Source of the DNA: Undaria pinnatifida
Taxonomy: Eukaryota > Sar > Phaeophyceae > Laminariales > Alariaceae
Direction: 5' to 3'
NCBI GenBank assembly: GCA_012845835.1
Contig: JABAKD010000001.1
Coordinates: 17,065,726 to 17,129,725, forward strand
Length of the DNA stretch: 64,000 bases
A program made the translations under genes and the position numbers. The notes beneath the pieces are model-generated. The model was not told the DNA's origin and made no database searches. It worked only from the letters and a program-made list of their open reading frames with translations. Shown piece after piece: positions 54,671 to 64,000 of this stretch. Position 1 is the stretch's first letter; each line of letters opens with the position of its first letter.

Positions 54671-55245
54671 TACATATTATAAAAATTAAAATACACTCCA
54701 GCTGTGAGATCGAAGATTTCGTCGAAACTCATCTTTGCAAGCTGTGTGTGATACTCCGATCGCGCGCATTACGAGTTGTGTGTCCTCATTAAGGATATAG
54801 GTCGGCGACTCCCCTTACAACTACAGTGTAGCTATCAGGGTCAACAGGATGATTTTAGTCAGTCTGTGCGCGGAAACTATAAAACCCGTTTCTGAGGGGG
54901 ACAAAATCTGACAGCTGTTAAGGGAAAGGGGGGCCTGGTTTTGATCAAAAGCGAGCGGGTTTGGAGGGGGGCGGGGGGGGGGGGGGGGGGGAAGGGGCAA
55001 TTTGTGCATGTAAGCTATAAATCCTTTCGAGGGGATAAATCTGACGGTTTTGGCACCAGTATATTATTGGGGGCGGGGGGGGGTGGGGGGGGGGGGGGGG
55101 GGCAGCTCAATATGTGCCTGGAAACTATACATTATTTTGAGGGGATAAATGTGACATTTTTGGAAATAATACATCAGTTTATCATGTATATCCTGGGGTA
55201 ATTCGTACAATCAGTGAGTAAAGAGAGGGTGGAGTGTTGGGGAGG
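54671..55245 (+). repeat. dispersed repeat D, copy 5, with three tail units and G runs
   Basis: A complete 5' part from 54671 is followed by tail units near 54868, 55010 and 55125. They are separated by G tracts at about 54962-54992 and 55072-55102. The reverse strand of the 5' part reads MSFDEIFDLTAGVYF. Confidence 0.85.
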
Positions 55246-55364
55246 GGGGAGAAGATCCTGCTAGTGGACCCTGGACAGAAGGAAACATAACAGTGCGAAG
55301 ATACTAGAGGGGATGAGCAAACAAACAGTATTAAGAAAAAGAGCTGTATCTATTATTCATCACA

Positions 55365-55500
55365 GGGCACAATTCGACACGAGTCGACGAGGAGGGAAGT
55401 AAACGCTGAGTTCTTCTCGCGATAAACATGAAAAGGCGCGTACCGTAGTGGGGAGCGGGGAGGAGGGACTACTATAATGTGACCCCGCGGATCTGAGTTA
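55365..55500 (+). repeat. dispersed repeat E, copy 2
   Basis: Matches 44058-44190 ('caattcgacacgagtcgacg', 'ttctcgcgataaac', 'gtagtggggagcgggg'). Edges approximate. Confidence 0.55.
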
Positions 55501-55698
55501 CTACGTGCTGGGAGGGAGCACGAGGAGTAGTGTATTGTAAATAGTAATAGTGCGGGGATAACAAATTGAACGAAAAAACAACAACTAGACTAAAGACTGA
55601 AACATGAAAAAGTAAAGGATATATTGCACGAATATCGCTGAGCTATCTCCCGACCCCCCCCCCCCTTCCCTCGCCCGCACCGTCATGCGGAAATAATG
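55501..55698. other. no recognisable gene
   Basis: Includes a C run near 55655-55668. Confidence 0.4.
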
Positions 55699-55775
55699 AA
55701 CCGGTCGCCCCGGCGGCGTATCAGGTTATCCTCGAGCCTGGTATAGGTCAGTTTCATGTGTTCGAATCCCCCCGA
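55699..55775 (+). repeat. tRNA-like sequence, copy 2
   Basis: CCGGTCGCCCCGGCGGCGTA matches the first part of 43931-43998. 'atgtgTTCGAATCCcc' about 50 bp downstream is a good B-box. The expected T stem (ATGTG against CCCCC) does not pair, and no 7-bp acceptor stem forms, so this is a tRNA-derived repeat or pseudogene. Confidence 0.45.
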
Positions 55776-56064
55776 GTGAGTGCATACGCGTATAATTTCG
55801 TGGGGACTTTTCTTGTGCACAAATTGACTTGCGGAAAGCGCGAGAGCGTGAGTTAGCAACCCTCGATGAAAAAATGGACGAGCAGTGGGATTGCTGAACC
55901 CTATGTGCGATAAAAAATGAAGGCAAGAACCGGGGGGGAGAAGGGACGACATCTGTGACCTCGGCTTGTCCAGAAGCTGGAAAATAGAAGTGTGTGAAAA
56001 AGAGAAGAAAAAAAAAAAAAATGTAGATCGAAGAAAGTATCATGCTTGTTACCACGCTCCCTTT
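55776..56064. other. no recognisable gene
   Basis: A minus frame of 129 codons covers it without a recognisable domain; an A run lies near 56006-56022. Confidence 0.4.
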
Positions 56065-56285
56065 GCCCTGTTGACCCTGACATTTTCCAAGGGAGTCACC
56101 ACATAATAACACCACAATCTATCCACAACCTTCTGTACACCCCCTGTACACATACTTGTGTATCATCATGCGTTGCGTGTAGAATGTAGAATGAAGAAGA
56201 ATGAACGCACGACGCGCGACAGGAACACACTCTATCTATCTAGTCTATACACTATCTATCTAGTCTATATATCTACCTGTCTAGA

Positions 56286-56333
<48 letters not shown>

Positions 56334-56494
56334 GTGGTGCCCGGTTGGCCCTGGATTTTCCAATAAGAGCGTCACCACTATTAATAACACCACAACCTAA
56401 CTATCTATATACCCCTATTCACACCGCATGCATCATGGGTTAGCTGCGTGTAAAATGTGGAATGCAGAATGTCGAACACACGACGCGCGACGGG
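56065..56494. repeat. ~155-bp duplication flanking a TATC microsatellite
   Basis: Copies at 56065-56222 and 56342-56494 share 'ttttccaaNNgNgtcaccac', 'taataacaccacaa', 'gcatcatgNgttNgctgcgt' and 'gcacgacgcgcgac'. Between them, 56223-56334 holds CTAT-type repeats, nearly pure from 56286 to 56333. Confidence 0.8.
56286..56333. repeat. (TATC)n microsatellite
   Basis: About twelve uninterrupted tetranucleotide units. Confidence 0.95.
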
Positions 56495-57332
56495 GCAGCA
56501 GGCGTATGTATCGTAGGTTCATTATGTTCGACCCGATGGCGTATTATTGTAATTATTGTATTATTGCACGACTTACGTGCAGCTTCCAAATATTTAGTCG
56601 AATTAATCAAATCGAATTTGTTTGGTGTACAGTCTACAGAGTGCTCCAGACTCGAACGTCACACGGCGAGCAGCTGCTGCTGGCTAGCTGACCCGCTGAC
56701 GTTTTCTTCCCCCTCAAACGTATTCGAGTTTGAAGACTGCTGCTGGTGGCGTTGTGGACCGAAAATATATGAGCAGGCTTGGCACTTCGCCAGGCTCTTC
56801 GCTGCGGTTCCAACGCATGCCACTGCGAAAGTCTCGTCGCTGAGCGAGCAAGTTGATTGGGTGGCGGAATCAAAACATCGTCACTCTGATCGTCACATGC
56901 CACATCCAACATCCGACATCCGACCGGCGGCGATCATCCGGCTAAAAAAAGCAGCTGCCCTTGCCTTCCGGTTCATTAAATGAACACGCCAGCATCTGCT
57001 TCTCCCCACCCACGACAACCAAAAAGAGTCTCGTATACTATCGGCCGACCCAAGACCGGTACTTCTATGGGCTTGATCGAACACATCACAAAAAGCCAGC
57101 GGAGCTTGCGGGGAGGTATGAAGCGGAGCAAACACGCGGGTCAACATGCATCAGCCCGCCGCGATGCCTTGAGAGGGCTTACGGCCTCCCCCAAGACGAG
57201 CAACACGCGTAACCTGCAAGACCACGAGGAAGCCGACTTGTTTCGCCGTTGGCATCTGCCTTCCTTCGAGTTCTTGCTCCCCCTTCGAGTTCCGGCGGTT
57301 TCGGGGGAGCCATGTACCCGTTTATCAAACCG
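56495..57332. other. no recognisable gene
   Basis: Plus frames at 56462-56983 (173 codons) and 56980-57681 (233 codons) are open. They have no recognisable domain, and the second runs into the MITE, so I do not call genes. Confidence 0.35.
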
Positions 57333-57651
57333 AGGCTACGTACCGTACGGTAAGAGGGATCAGTTTTGGCGCCCTGTTTTGCAGTTGCTAGGGGTCACTT
57401 GCGCCAGTGCCCTCCCGGTTCGATTTTGGTACATAGCCTTCATTTTTTTTGCCGTGCTATCAAAATTAAGCGACACGAAACCGAAGCGCAAAATTAGAAT
57501 GAATGGTAAGCTGCGCCAAACAAAATTAATCGCCCATAAATTGTTTTTTAGTCCATGCGGTACTGAGTCACATGGCTCAAACCGCAGCAGTAGCAGTAGT
57601 AGTAGTAGCAGTAGCGAACACGGGGGTAGCACCCCCCCCGTACTGCAGCCT
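57333..57651 (+). mobile_element. MITE-like element, family A, copy 3
   Basis: It starts AGGCTACGTACCGTACGGTA and ends CCGTACTGCAGCCT, a degraded form of the family A inverted repeats. The interior keeps 'gctaggggtcacttgcgcca' and 'actgagtcacatggctcaaa'. An AGT/AGC microsatellite (57584-57615) has expanded inside it, explaining its greater length (319 bp). Confidence 0.72.
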
Positions 57652-58115
57652 TTGGTTGTCATCCCGGACAGAGTCTATTAGGAGAAGTGGTCGTTCTGCT
57701 GCCTCGCTTGACCACGACGGCGCTACAGCCCATCCACCCATGGGAAATACGTTCGACGACAATCCCTTCGGAGGAGTCGTCCACATGTTAGACCCCATCA
57801 TAATGACCCCATCCACCTCTCTCTGGGTCCGACCTAGCCTCTTGTGCACACAAAGTTCTTCTTAGAGACAGCTCCAGCGCCAAAGGTAGTCAACCTTCTT
57901 TGTGTATCATAGTCCATATATAACGCATCTACAGCATACCACACCTTCGCCTCGTGTGTATTAGGTGGGAAGGGGTAGTATTTGCCGACCAAATTGTGAT
58001 TTCATCATGATTTTTTCGGATCTTCCTAGGGCTCCAGCACCTTTGTGTTTCGTGTGAACACGGACTCTAGATGTTTGGCAAGAGGCAACAGCAACGAACA
58101 CCGCGTGCACGCCCT
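57652..58115. other. no recognisable gene
   Basis: No supported gene or repeat. Confidence 0.4.
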
Positions 58116-58590
58116 ATATTATTGACATGAAAATAAACTCCAGCCGTGAGATCGAAGATTTTGTCGAAACTCATCTTTGCAAGCTGTGTGTGATACTCCG
58201 ATCGCGCGTATTACGGGTTGTGTGTCCTCATTAAGGATATAAAAGTCGGCGACTCCCCTTGGAACTACAGCAGTGTAGCTATCAGGCGATGTTAGTCAGT
58301 CTGTGCGCGGAACTATACACAACCCGTTTTTGAGGGTGACAAAATCTGACAGCTGTGAAAGGAAATGCATCAGTTTATTAAACGTATCCTGTAAGTCGTA
58401 TAACGGTGAGGGGAGGGCGTGGGGGCATGGGTTTGAACAAGAGGGATCGGGGGGAGGGGGGCGGGATGGGCGAAGCAACTCAAAATGTGCGTGAAAACTA
58501 TAAATCTGACGGTTTTGAAAATAATGCACCAGGTTTGTATACCCTGTAAGTCGTACCACCAGTGAAGAGAGGGCGGAGTGTTCGAGCCAT
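58116..58590 (+). repeat. dispersed repeat D, copy 6
   Basis: Nearly complete: it begins 'atattattgacatgaaaata', includes GAGATCGAAGATTTTGTCGA and 'cattaaggatataaaagtcg', and has two tail units near 58310 and 58500 separated by a G-rich tract. The reverse strand reads MSFDKIFDLTAGVYF. Confidence 0.85.
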
Positions 58591-60599
58591 ACATAGAGTT
58601 TCGCCTGTGTTTTTCGTTTTATTTTTTAGTATTATACAAGTAAATGAGTTCTGCCGTCGCTTCTACTGGTTCGGGTCAGTGGCGGCAAATGATGTCGGAA
58701 GATGAGATCGGCGGTGTCCATCAATCGTAATAAGACACTGCATGCAGGTTCGGTACGAACGTTTCAACTCCTCCTGCTCAACGTACAATATAGTTACACT
58801 GGAATTGTTTCTCGGCGTGCGTACCTACCAGTTGGTGCTTCGAAGCGATTCGCCGGCGTGCTCGCTTTGACCATTGGTACTGGCAGATGCCCCCTGGGCG
58901 AGAGCCTGCCGTTGGAATGTCGACCTAGTGTTGTTAGAGGCGTAAACTGGTCACACTCGTATTGCTCTTAGGCACGTATCATGCTGTAATGTGTACCCGT
59001 CCCTGGTGTGTGCTTTTTCTGCACATTAGATTTCTACCCACATTAGCATCATCAGCCATCATCACAGCTGTTGTTACTTGCAAGTGTCAGTTCCGTCGCG
59101 ACTCTTCATCCTGGAGAGAAATCTGCAAATTCTGTGGTCACTAGGTCACAGAACCCTCCTTCAAGACAGAAAACCAAGGCCCCCGCGAAGAGTCAAGGAA
59201 AGCAAACGAAAAAAACGTGTCTATCTCAAAACGTCACTGGCAGTTGGGTGCACACATAATTTGAATGGGTGCATCCTGGTCACCTTTGTATGAAATTTCT
59301 CTGCGTACACATTTAGTCTATATATTACATTTATTACACATCCTACACGACAATTTATAGTGCGCGGGCGGAGGGAGCGGAAGGGGCGGCGTTGAGGAGG
59401 GGATAGTCGCATTGTCGCGCATGGCGGTAATCTGTGTGACCATAGACTCATAGACCGTCGCTTGCCTACAGTGGCGACACAGACAGGCATGTGGATGGAG
59501 TGTACGAATGTACCCTTTCTTATCCATGGCCGGCCGTAGTTTGAAGACCACCGTACACCATCGTACCACTTTCAATGCCGGGATCGGGCGGGGCACGTCG
59601 TGTTTTCATCGACTAGACCGCTAAACGGTTTGTTTCGTAGTTGTTTGGTATACCCCCCCCCGTGCGAAAGCACGTCGCCTCAACCATCGCGTGACGCGCT
59701 GGGCACCTATCCGTAGGCGGTGTCCCCGACTGACGCTCCAGAGGTGACGTGGTTGTTTTATCACCTGGATCAGATCTGTCTTCGACAGACATTGAATGAA
59801 GCATTGATTTTGTCTCGGACATAATAAAAAATACCCACAGCTGTCAGGGTTCAGTGGCGTTATTGTGTGCTGTATTTTTTGGTCTATTGCCAATGGGGCT
59901 TTTGTTTTCTTGGGCGTGTTTTACTACAAACAACAAAGGCAAAAAAGAAGGGTCGATCATAACAAAGAGCTTCTTCAAAGGTTTTCGAGAAATTACGTTT
60001 TTTCCCGAAGTAACTTCGTTCGGGAAAAGTTGAAAACGTCAACCCCGGAAAAAGCTCGCCGCTAAGTTTTTCAGTTGCTTTCAGGAAAACAAAACAGAAG
60101 TGAGAGTCTAGAGGACGAGTAGCCGCATCGCTCGAGCTGTGCCACGGCTTGCGATCGCACACACGACTGAGCAGGTTCGTTCCCAAGGTCACTGGCAGAT
60201 CATGATTACTCGCAGAAGAGTTTCTGAGCTCTCTTCGTCGAGTTGACAAAGTGACCGCAACGAGGCGGCCGACCGAACGAGTTTGCTGAGGGCAATAGCT
60301 GAGGCTTTTGTCACGTAGGGCGTTGTAGCGGGACGAGTTGGTGATGGATTTCACTCCCTAAGACACCCACACGTGCATACGAGTCAGGTCGACTCCACTT
60401 GGACAACCACGCGGATGACTTTCGTGGGTGTTGCTGCTATTACAGTGACGGTTCTGTGCCGGATGGACGATTGTTTTGCGAGCCAAGTTAGGCTCGTGTC
60501 ATACTTGTACAGTAAAACACCGAAATTTCCCGAAAAACTGAGAGTTTGAAGAAGATATTGTACGTGCTGCCGTTAAGATCGACCCCTTATACACCTGCC
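58591..60599. other. 2 kb without a recognisable gene
   Basis: Frames of 60-156 codons on both strands, such as 59884-60354 minus, show no domain I recognise. No repeat of note. Confidence 0.35.
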
Positions 60600-61760
60600 C
60601 GTCCGTCTTCGCCTTGGTCTTTATCTCTCGACGAGTGATCGCCTGGGTCTTTGTATCTCAACGAGTGAGTACGTCACTGGCCCTTGTCTGGTCTTCATTG
60701 CGCACCTGCCTGTGCGGCTTTACTGATGAGGTTGGTTTTGTCTTTTGCCTGTCCACGGGTAATGAGTGAGGTCGCCATTGTCTTTTTCCTTCTTCTGTTG
60801 GATGCAACTATGTTACTGTAAGCATTAATTGTGGTTTGATCTATCCGGCTGTGTGATGGTGACGTTTTTTTTCTCTTCATCGATCTCGTAAGTACGTCAT
60901 TGAAGCTTGTCTGGTCCTGGATGCTGCGCTGTTTGTCCGGTGTTGTTAGTGGCGACGTGTTGAAGTTGCTGTTTATTATTTTTTCCGTATACGTCATGGA
61001 TGCTTGATTTGTGCTCTCGAACGCGCACCTGTCTGCGCGATTTCTTCGGCTTTAGTGGTTTCATTGTTTTCGTCTTTATCTGCCTACGGCATTGACCGTT
61101 GTTTTGTCTCGATCTTTCTGGCTTCACTGGTTTTGACGTGGTGTCTTCCACTGCTCTTGTCTGTCTTGGGTCAGCACTGAAGCCTGTCTTGCATGCGTTG
61201 CCCGTCTTGCTCTACTGCATGCAGTCTCTCTTGTTTGCGTTTTTAGCTGCGTCTCGCGTCATTGAAGCTCGTCGTCTTGTCTGCTCTTCATTCTCTTCAG
61301 GCTTCGCTATTTTGGCTTGTTGGTGTCGTCGCCCATTTCTTTTCTTGTCATGCGTCAGCACAGAAGCAGTGTCTTCTTGGCTTCGTCCCTCTTCCTCCAC
61401 TGCTGTCTTTTTCCTATTATTGTTTTCCCCCCTCTTGCTGCAAATAGTTCGTTCGGTGTGCTGACTTGCAATTTTTTTCGCCCACGTGTTCATTGCGGTT
61501 CATTGCATAGCCAAATCACCTTGCTGTATTTTGAGCAACGTGTAAATCTTTTTTGTTGTTTGAAACCCCACATCTCGTCTTGTCTCGTCTCTCTATGACA
61601 TCAGGCATCGGCATTGACACTAGTTGTGCTGGATGTAGATGGGAGAAAATATCTGTTTAAGATGAACAATACGCACATTGCACGCAGCCTGTCTTGTCTG
61701 CCTTTTTATCTGTCTTGCGTCGTTGAAGCTCATTGTCTCGTGTGCTGTCTGCCGCGAGTC
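60600..61760. repeat. degenerate TTGTCT-rich repeat field
   Basis: Variants of 'cgtcattgaagctYgtc' occur near 60893, 61257 and 61719. 'gcacctgYctgYgcg' occurs near 60703 and 61025. 'cttgtctgtcttg' wording is frequent throughout. Pyrimidine-rich composition gives Phe/Leu/Cys/Ser-rich frames on plus and Lys/Arg/Gln-rich frames on minus, neither called. Confidence 0.5.
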
Positions 61761-61965
61761 GTATGAGTGCCCCTCTGGCTGGTTATAACTGCCGGGATTG
61801 ACTGCTGCTTGCTTTCTTGCCCTCGGGGAGTGAGGGAGCGATGCCGAATAGGAGGTTGCTACGTCGAGAGAGCGGACGATTTGCATGGCACATGTGGCAT
61901 GTGGCGACATACATTTGGCAGTACGCAGACACGCGCCTGAAAATCAACCCCTCCCTGCTGGTATG

Positions 61966-62271
61966 ATTATAAAGAAGAATACACTCCAGCTGTGAGATCG
62001 AAGTTTTCGTCGAAACTCATCTTCGCAAGCTGTGTGTGATACTTCGATCACGCGTACTACTGGGTGTGTGTTCTAATCAAGGATATAGGTCGGCGACTCC
62101 CCTTGGAACTACAGTGTAGCTTGTACCAGGGTCAACGGGGTGATGTTAATCAATCTGTGTGCGGAAACTATAAAACCAGTTTCTGAGGGGGACAAAAACC
62201 TGACAGCTGTGGGGAGGAAAGGGCATCAGCTTGTCAAGTGTATCCCGTAAGTCGTACAACCGGTGAGGGGA
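61966..62271 (+). repeat. dispersed repeat D, copy 7, 5' part
   Basis: It runs from 'ttataaagaagaatacac' through GAGATCGAAGTTTTCGTCGA and the tail unit to 'aaccggtgagggga' at 62271. It is interrupted there by a MITE-like element and resumes at 62543 with 'ggagggcggagatttttgaa'. Confidence 0.85.
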
Positions 62272-62542
62272 CCACGCGTGCTACGATAGAGGTATCAGTT
62301 ATAGTCTGAAGAAATGGTTTATTATGTCTAACGGGGGCTCCTTAACCCAACATGGTCGGAAAATAAATAAATAATAGGCCCTTCTTTTTGCACGATTCTC
62401 GTCGTGTACTTAGGCCATGTGGTATTTTTGGTCGGGTTGCAGTTTTATTTTTTCTCTCGATCAGCTTTTTGGGAGAGGTCGTATGTTCCCAAGTCGAGGA
62501 ACCTAAAAAAAAAAGTGGTGTGCCTCTATCGTACCGCGCATC
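62272..62542. mobile_element. MITE-like element, family B, copy 2, nested in repeat D
   Basis: Comparison with uninterrupted copies of repeat D at 51.5 and 58.4 kb shows that 271 bp were inserted within 'ggtgaggggagggcgg'. GGA occurs on both sides (62269-62271 and 62543-62545), a probable 3-bp target duplication. Ends are imperfect inverted repeats: CACGCGTGCTACGATAGAGG on the left and CCTCTATCGTACCGCGCATC on the right. The body is AT-rich with no coding capacity. It matches 9201-9453. Confidence 0.75.
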
Positions 62543-62600
62543 GGAGGGCGGAGATTTTTGAAGGCGGGGGGCAGGGGGCGGGCGGGCGAATTATGTAGCC
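62543..62600 (+). repeat. dispersed repeat D, copy 7, resumed 3' part
   Basis: 'gggcggag' followed by a G-rich tract, as in the other copies after the first tail unit. Confidence 0.6.
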
Positions 62601-63149
62601 CTAGTAGCTCAAGCAACGACCACCAAACACCGCAGGGGGTTGGAGGGGTAGCGGTCGGGGCGGAATAAGATGTCACCAGGAAAAAAAAAGTGTTTAAAGT
62701 CTATCTACCGCGTGATACAAACGCCCGGCAGCAGGGTGGGTAATCCAACTCCTCACAATTACCCATGGCAGCAATAATAGTGTAGTGTTGCGGTCAGTCG
62801 ACACCACATAAACTTGCGTTAACCAATTAACTTTTTTTTCCTGCACCAATTCCAAGTTGTTCGGTCCCCAAAACCAGAGTGCAGTTGTGAAAGTTTTCGA
62901 GTTGTTCAGCCAACGTTGTTTTGTTTTGTTTTGATCTCTTGGGAGGAGCACGTCTCTTTAACGAGACAGCAGTGAAGACATGCTCGCGGGGGAGGGCCGT
63001 GTGGCAAGCAGCGGGAGTGATGAGACAGAGAGGGGGGGAGCTGCGCGGGGTCGACCCCGCCGGTAAAGCGAAGACAACATCTGGCTATGATCTAAGTTCG
63101 AGTAGCGTTCATGGACCGGTCTCCCGTTCGGCCAACACACACATGATAT
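62601..63149. other. no recognisable gene
   Basis: No supported gene or repeat. Confidence 0.4.
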
Positions 63150-63205
63150 ATATGCGCGATCTCACACCTGGAGTGTATTTTCATTTTTTATATTATATGC
63201 ATACG
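63150..63205 (-). repeat. dispersed repeat D, copy 8, 5' fragment, inverted
   Basis: In reverse the segment reads 'ataatataaaaaatgaaaat' and ACACTCCAGGTGTGAGATCG, the 5' start of repeat D. It then diverges. The plus strand accordingly reads RDLTPGVYF, matching DLTAGVYF seen in reverse in the other copies. Confidence 0.55.
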
Positions 63206-64000
63206 ACTAAATCTTGGACGACCAGAGCATCGCGCGAACAAGATTATCTCAGAACAACCACTCTTTGTGTCGCCGTCAGTAACATCAGGTATCAGATTCA
63301 GAATATTTACTTGTATGGCAAATAAGTATGTATGTATATCGGTGGTTGAGACCGAATGGGTCGCGACTGCGAAGATGTTGCCACGAGAGTGAGAGACAAA
63401 ACGCGCCGTACATCATATATGTTAGTATGTGCGGTCAGAACGATATTATGGGTAAAACGCCTTCCAACTCTGCCTCGTATGACCCATACTACCGAAAACG
63501 CGAATAAAAGACGGGGTGTGGTGTACATACCTATTAATAGTAGTGCTGTTTCGTTACATCTACCAGGTATTCTGGAGCCGCCCATGCGCGCCACGCAAAT
63601 AAACATATAGGATAAAGTATGAAACATGATTTTTGTGAGTAGGCGTGTGTGTGGTTCCAGAATTATTACGAGGAGAGAGTTCCGGATGAAACCAGCTGGA
63701 TGAAAGGCCCTGACTAACCATAACTATGGCTCCCTCACCAAGGGGATGCCATAGCACCAACCCCTGCTCTACGGGCCGACTTTTATGGAAGTTGTCCGGA
63801 AAAAATCCGGCGCTAGATTTCAAATATTTTCGGGAACAATGTCGACGGTTCTAAAATTCATACCTTGGTGCTAACTTGGTGCTAACATGTTCTGTTCCCT
63901 TCCGTACCAAACACCATACGCCACATATACTTACGGGCCTATACCATACTGCATGTTTCAGGTGTATCAGGTCCAGAATAGATGTGACCAAACCATACTA
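63206..64000. other. no recognisable gene to the end of the window
   Basis: Short frames only; nothing recognised. Confidence 0.4.

Noticed and set aside
55699-55775. Functional tRNA gene
   Set aside because: The B-box is good, but neither the T stem nor the acceptor stem pairs, so only a tRNA-derived repeat is supported.
57572-57849. Ala/Val-rich frame around 57.6 kb
   Set aside because: Produced by the AGT/AGC microsatellite inside the MITE copy.
60721-60735. 'ctgatgag' as a hammerhead ribozyme core (also near 34357)
   Set aside because: The required GAAAC partner and stems are not present at suitable distance.

Overview
The window looks like repeat-rich, gene-poor nuclear DNA of a eukaryote. 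Nothing suggests bacterial operons or viral gene arrays: there are no tightly packed ORFs, no ribosome-binding-site spacing, no tRNA or rRNA clusters and no CRISPR array. Almost every long open frame lies inside a tandem repeat or a decayed retrotransposon. The Copia-type polyproteins carry wording such as 'TRPDIxNAVRAVAR' in the RT/RNase H region, and there is a Ty3/Gypsy-type integrase. Together with roughly balanced base composition, long G runs and TTG/CAA microsatellites, this fits a stramenopile such as a brown alga. That assignment is an inference from style, not a match I could run.

Layout. 0-1.1 kb: degenerate ~200-bp repeats broken by a solo LTR with a perfect 5-bp target duplication. 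2.3-6 kb: a small tandem duplication, then a minisatellite built on GAACTTCTGGAAGTTC, into which a 751-bp TRIM-like element (two ~270-bp LTRs) has inserted. 7.3-8.4 kb: ~197-bp tandem repeats. 9.2 and 12.5 kb: MITE-like elements. 10.1-11.4 kb: long frames on both strands over an 84-bp repeat. 13.6-15.9 kb: a CTCGAG-rich repeat field. 18.7-24.5 kb: an AT-richer stretch with a decayed plus-strand Copia remnant, small tandem repeats and a minus-strand Copia fragment. 26.5-34.6 kb: two minus-strand Copia elements joined head to tail, both internally damaged. A MITE sits 10 bp beyond the second. 35.6 kb: a tandem duplication with G runs. 39.4-42 kb: a G-rich macrosatellite with alternating spacers. 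43-63 kb: at least eight full or partial copies of one dispersed repeat, tRNA-like sequences, and a decayed Gypsy integrase with a 60-bp minisatellite between two ~360-bp direct repeats. A TATC microsatellite, further MITE copies and a degenerate TTGTCT-rich field complete this part.

The 'genes' do not form a pathway. They are gag, integrase, reverse transcriptase and RNase H pieces of separate mobile elements, all carrying stops, frameshifts or internal deletions. No complete host gene could be recognised; one 57-codon frame next to an LTR (26,243-26,416) is the only candidate exon scrap. The useful content is the nesting of elements: a TRIM in a minisatellite, a MITE inside a dispersed repeat, a solo LTR belonging to an element 26 kb away, and a Copia-Copia junction. 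The architecture of the G-rich macrosatellite is the other main feature. All alignments were made by eye, so edges may be off by several bases.
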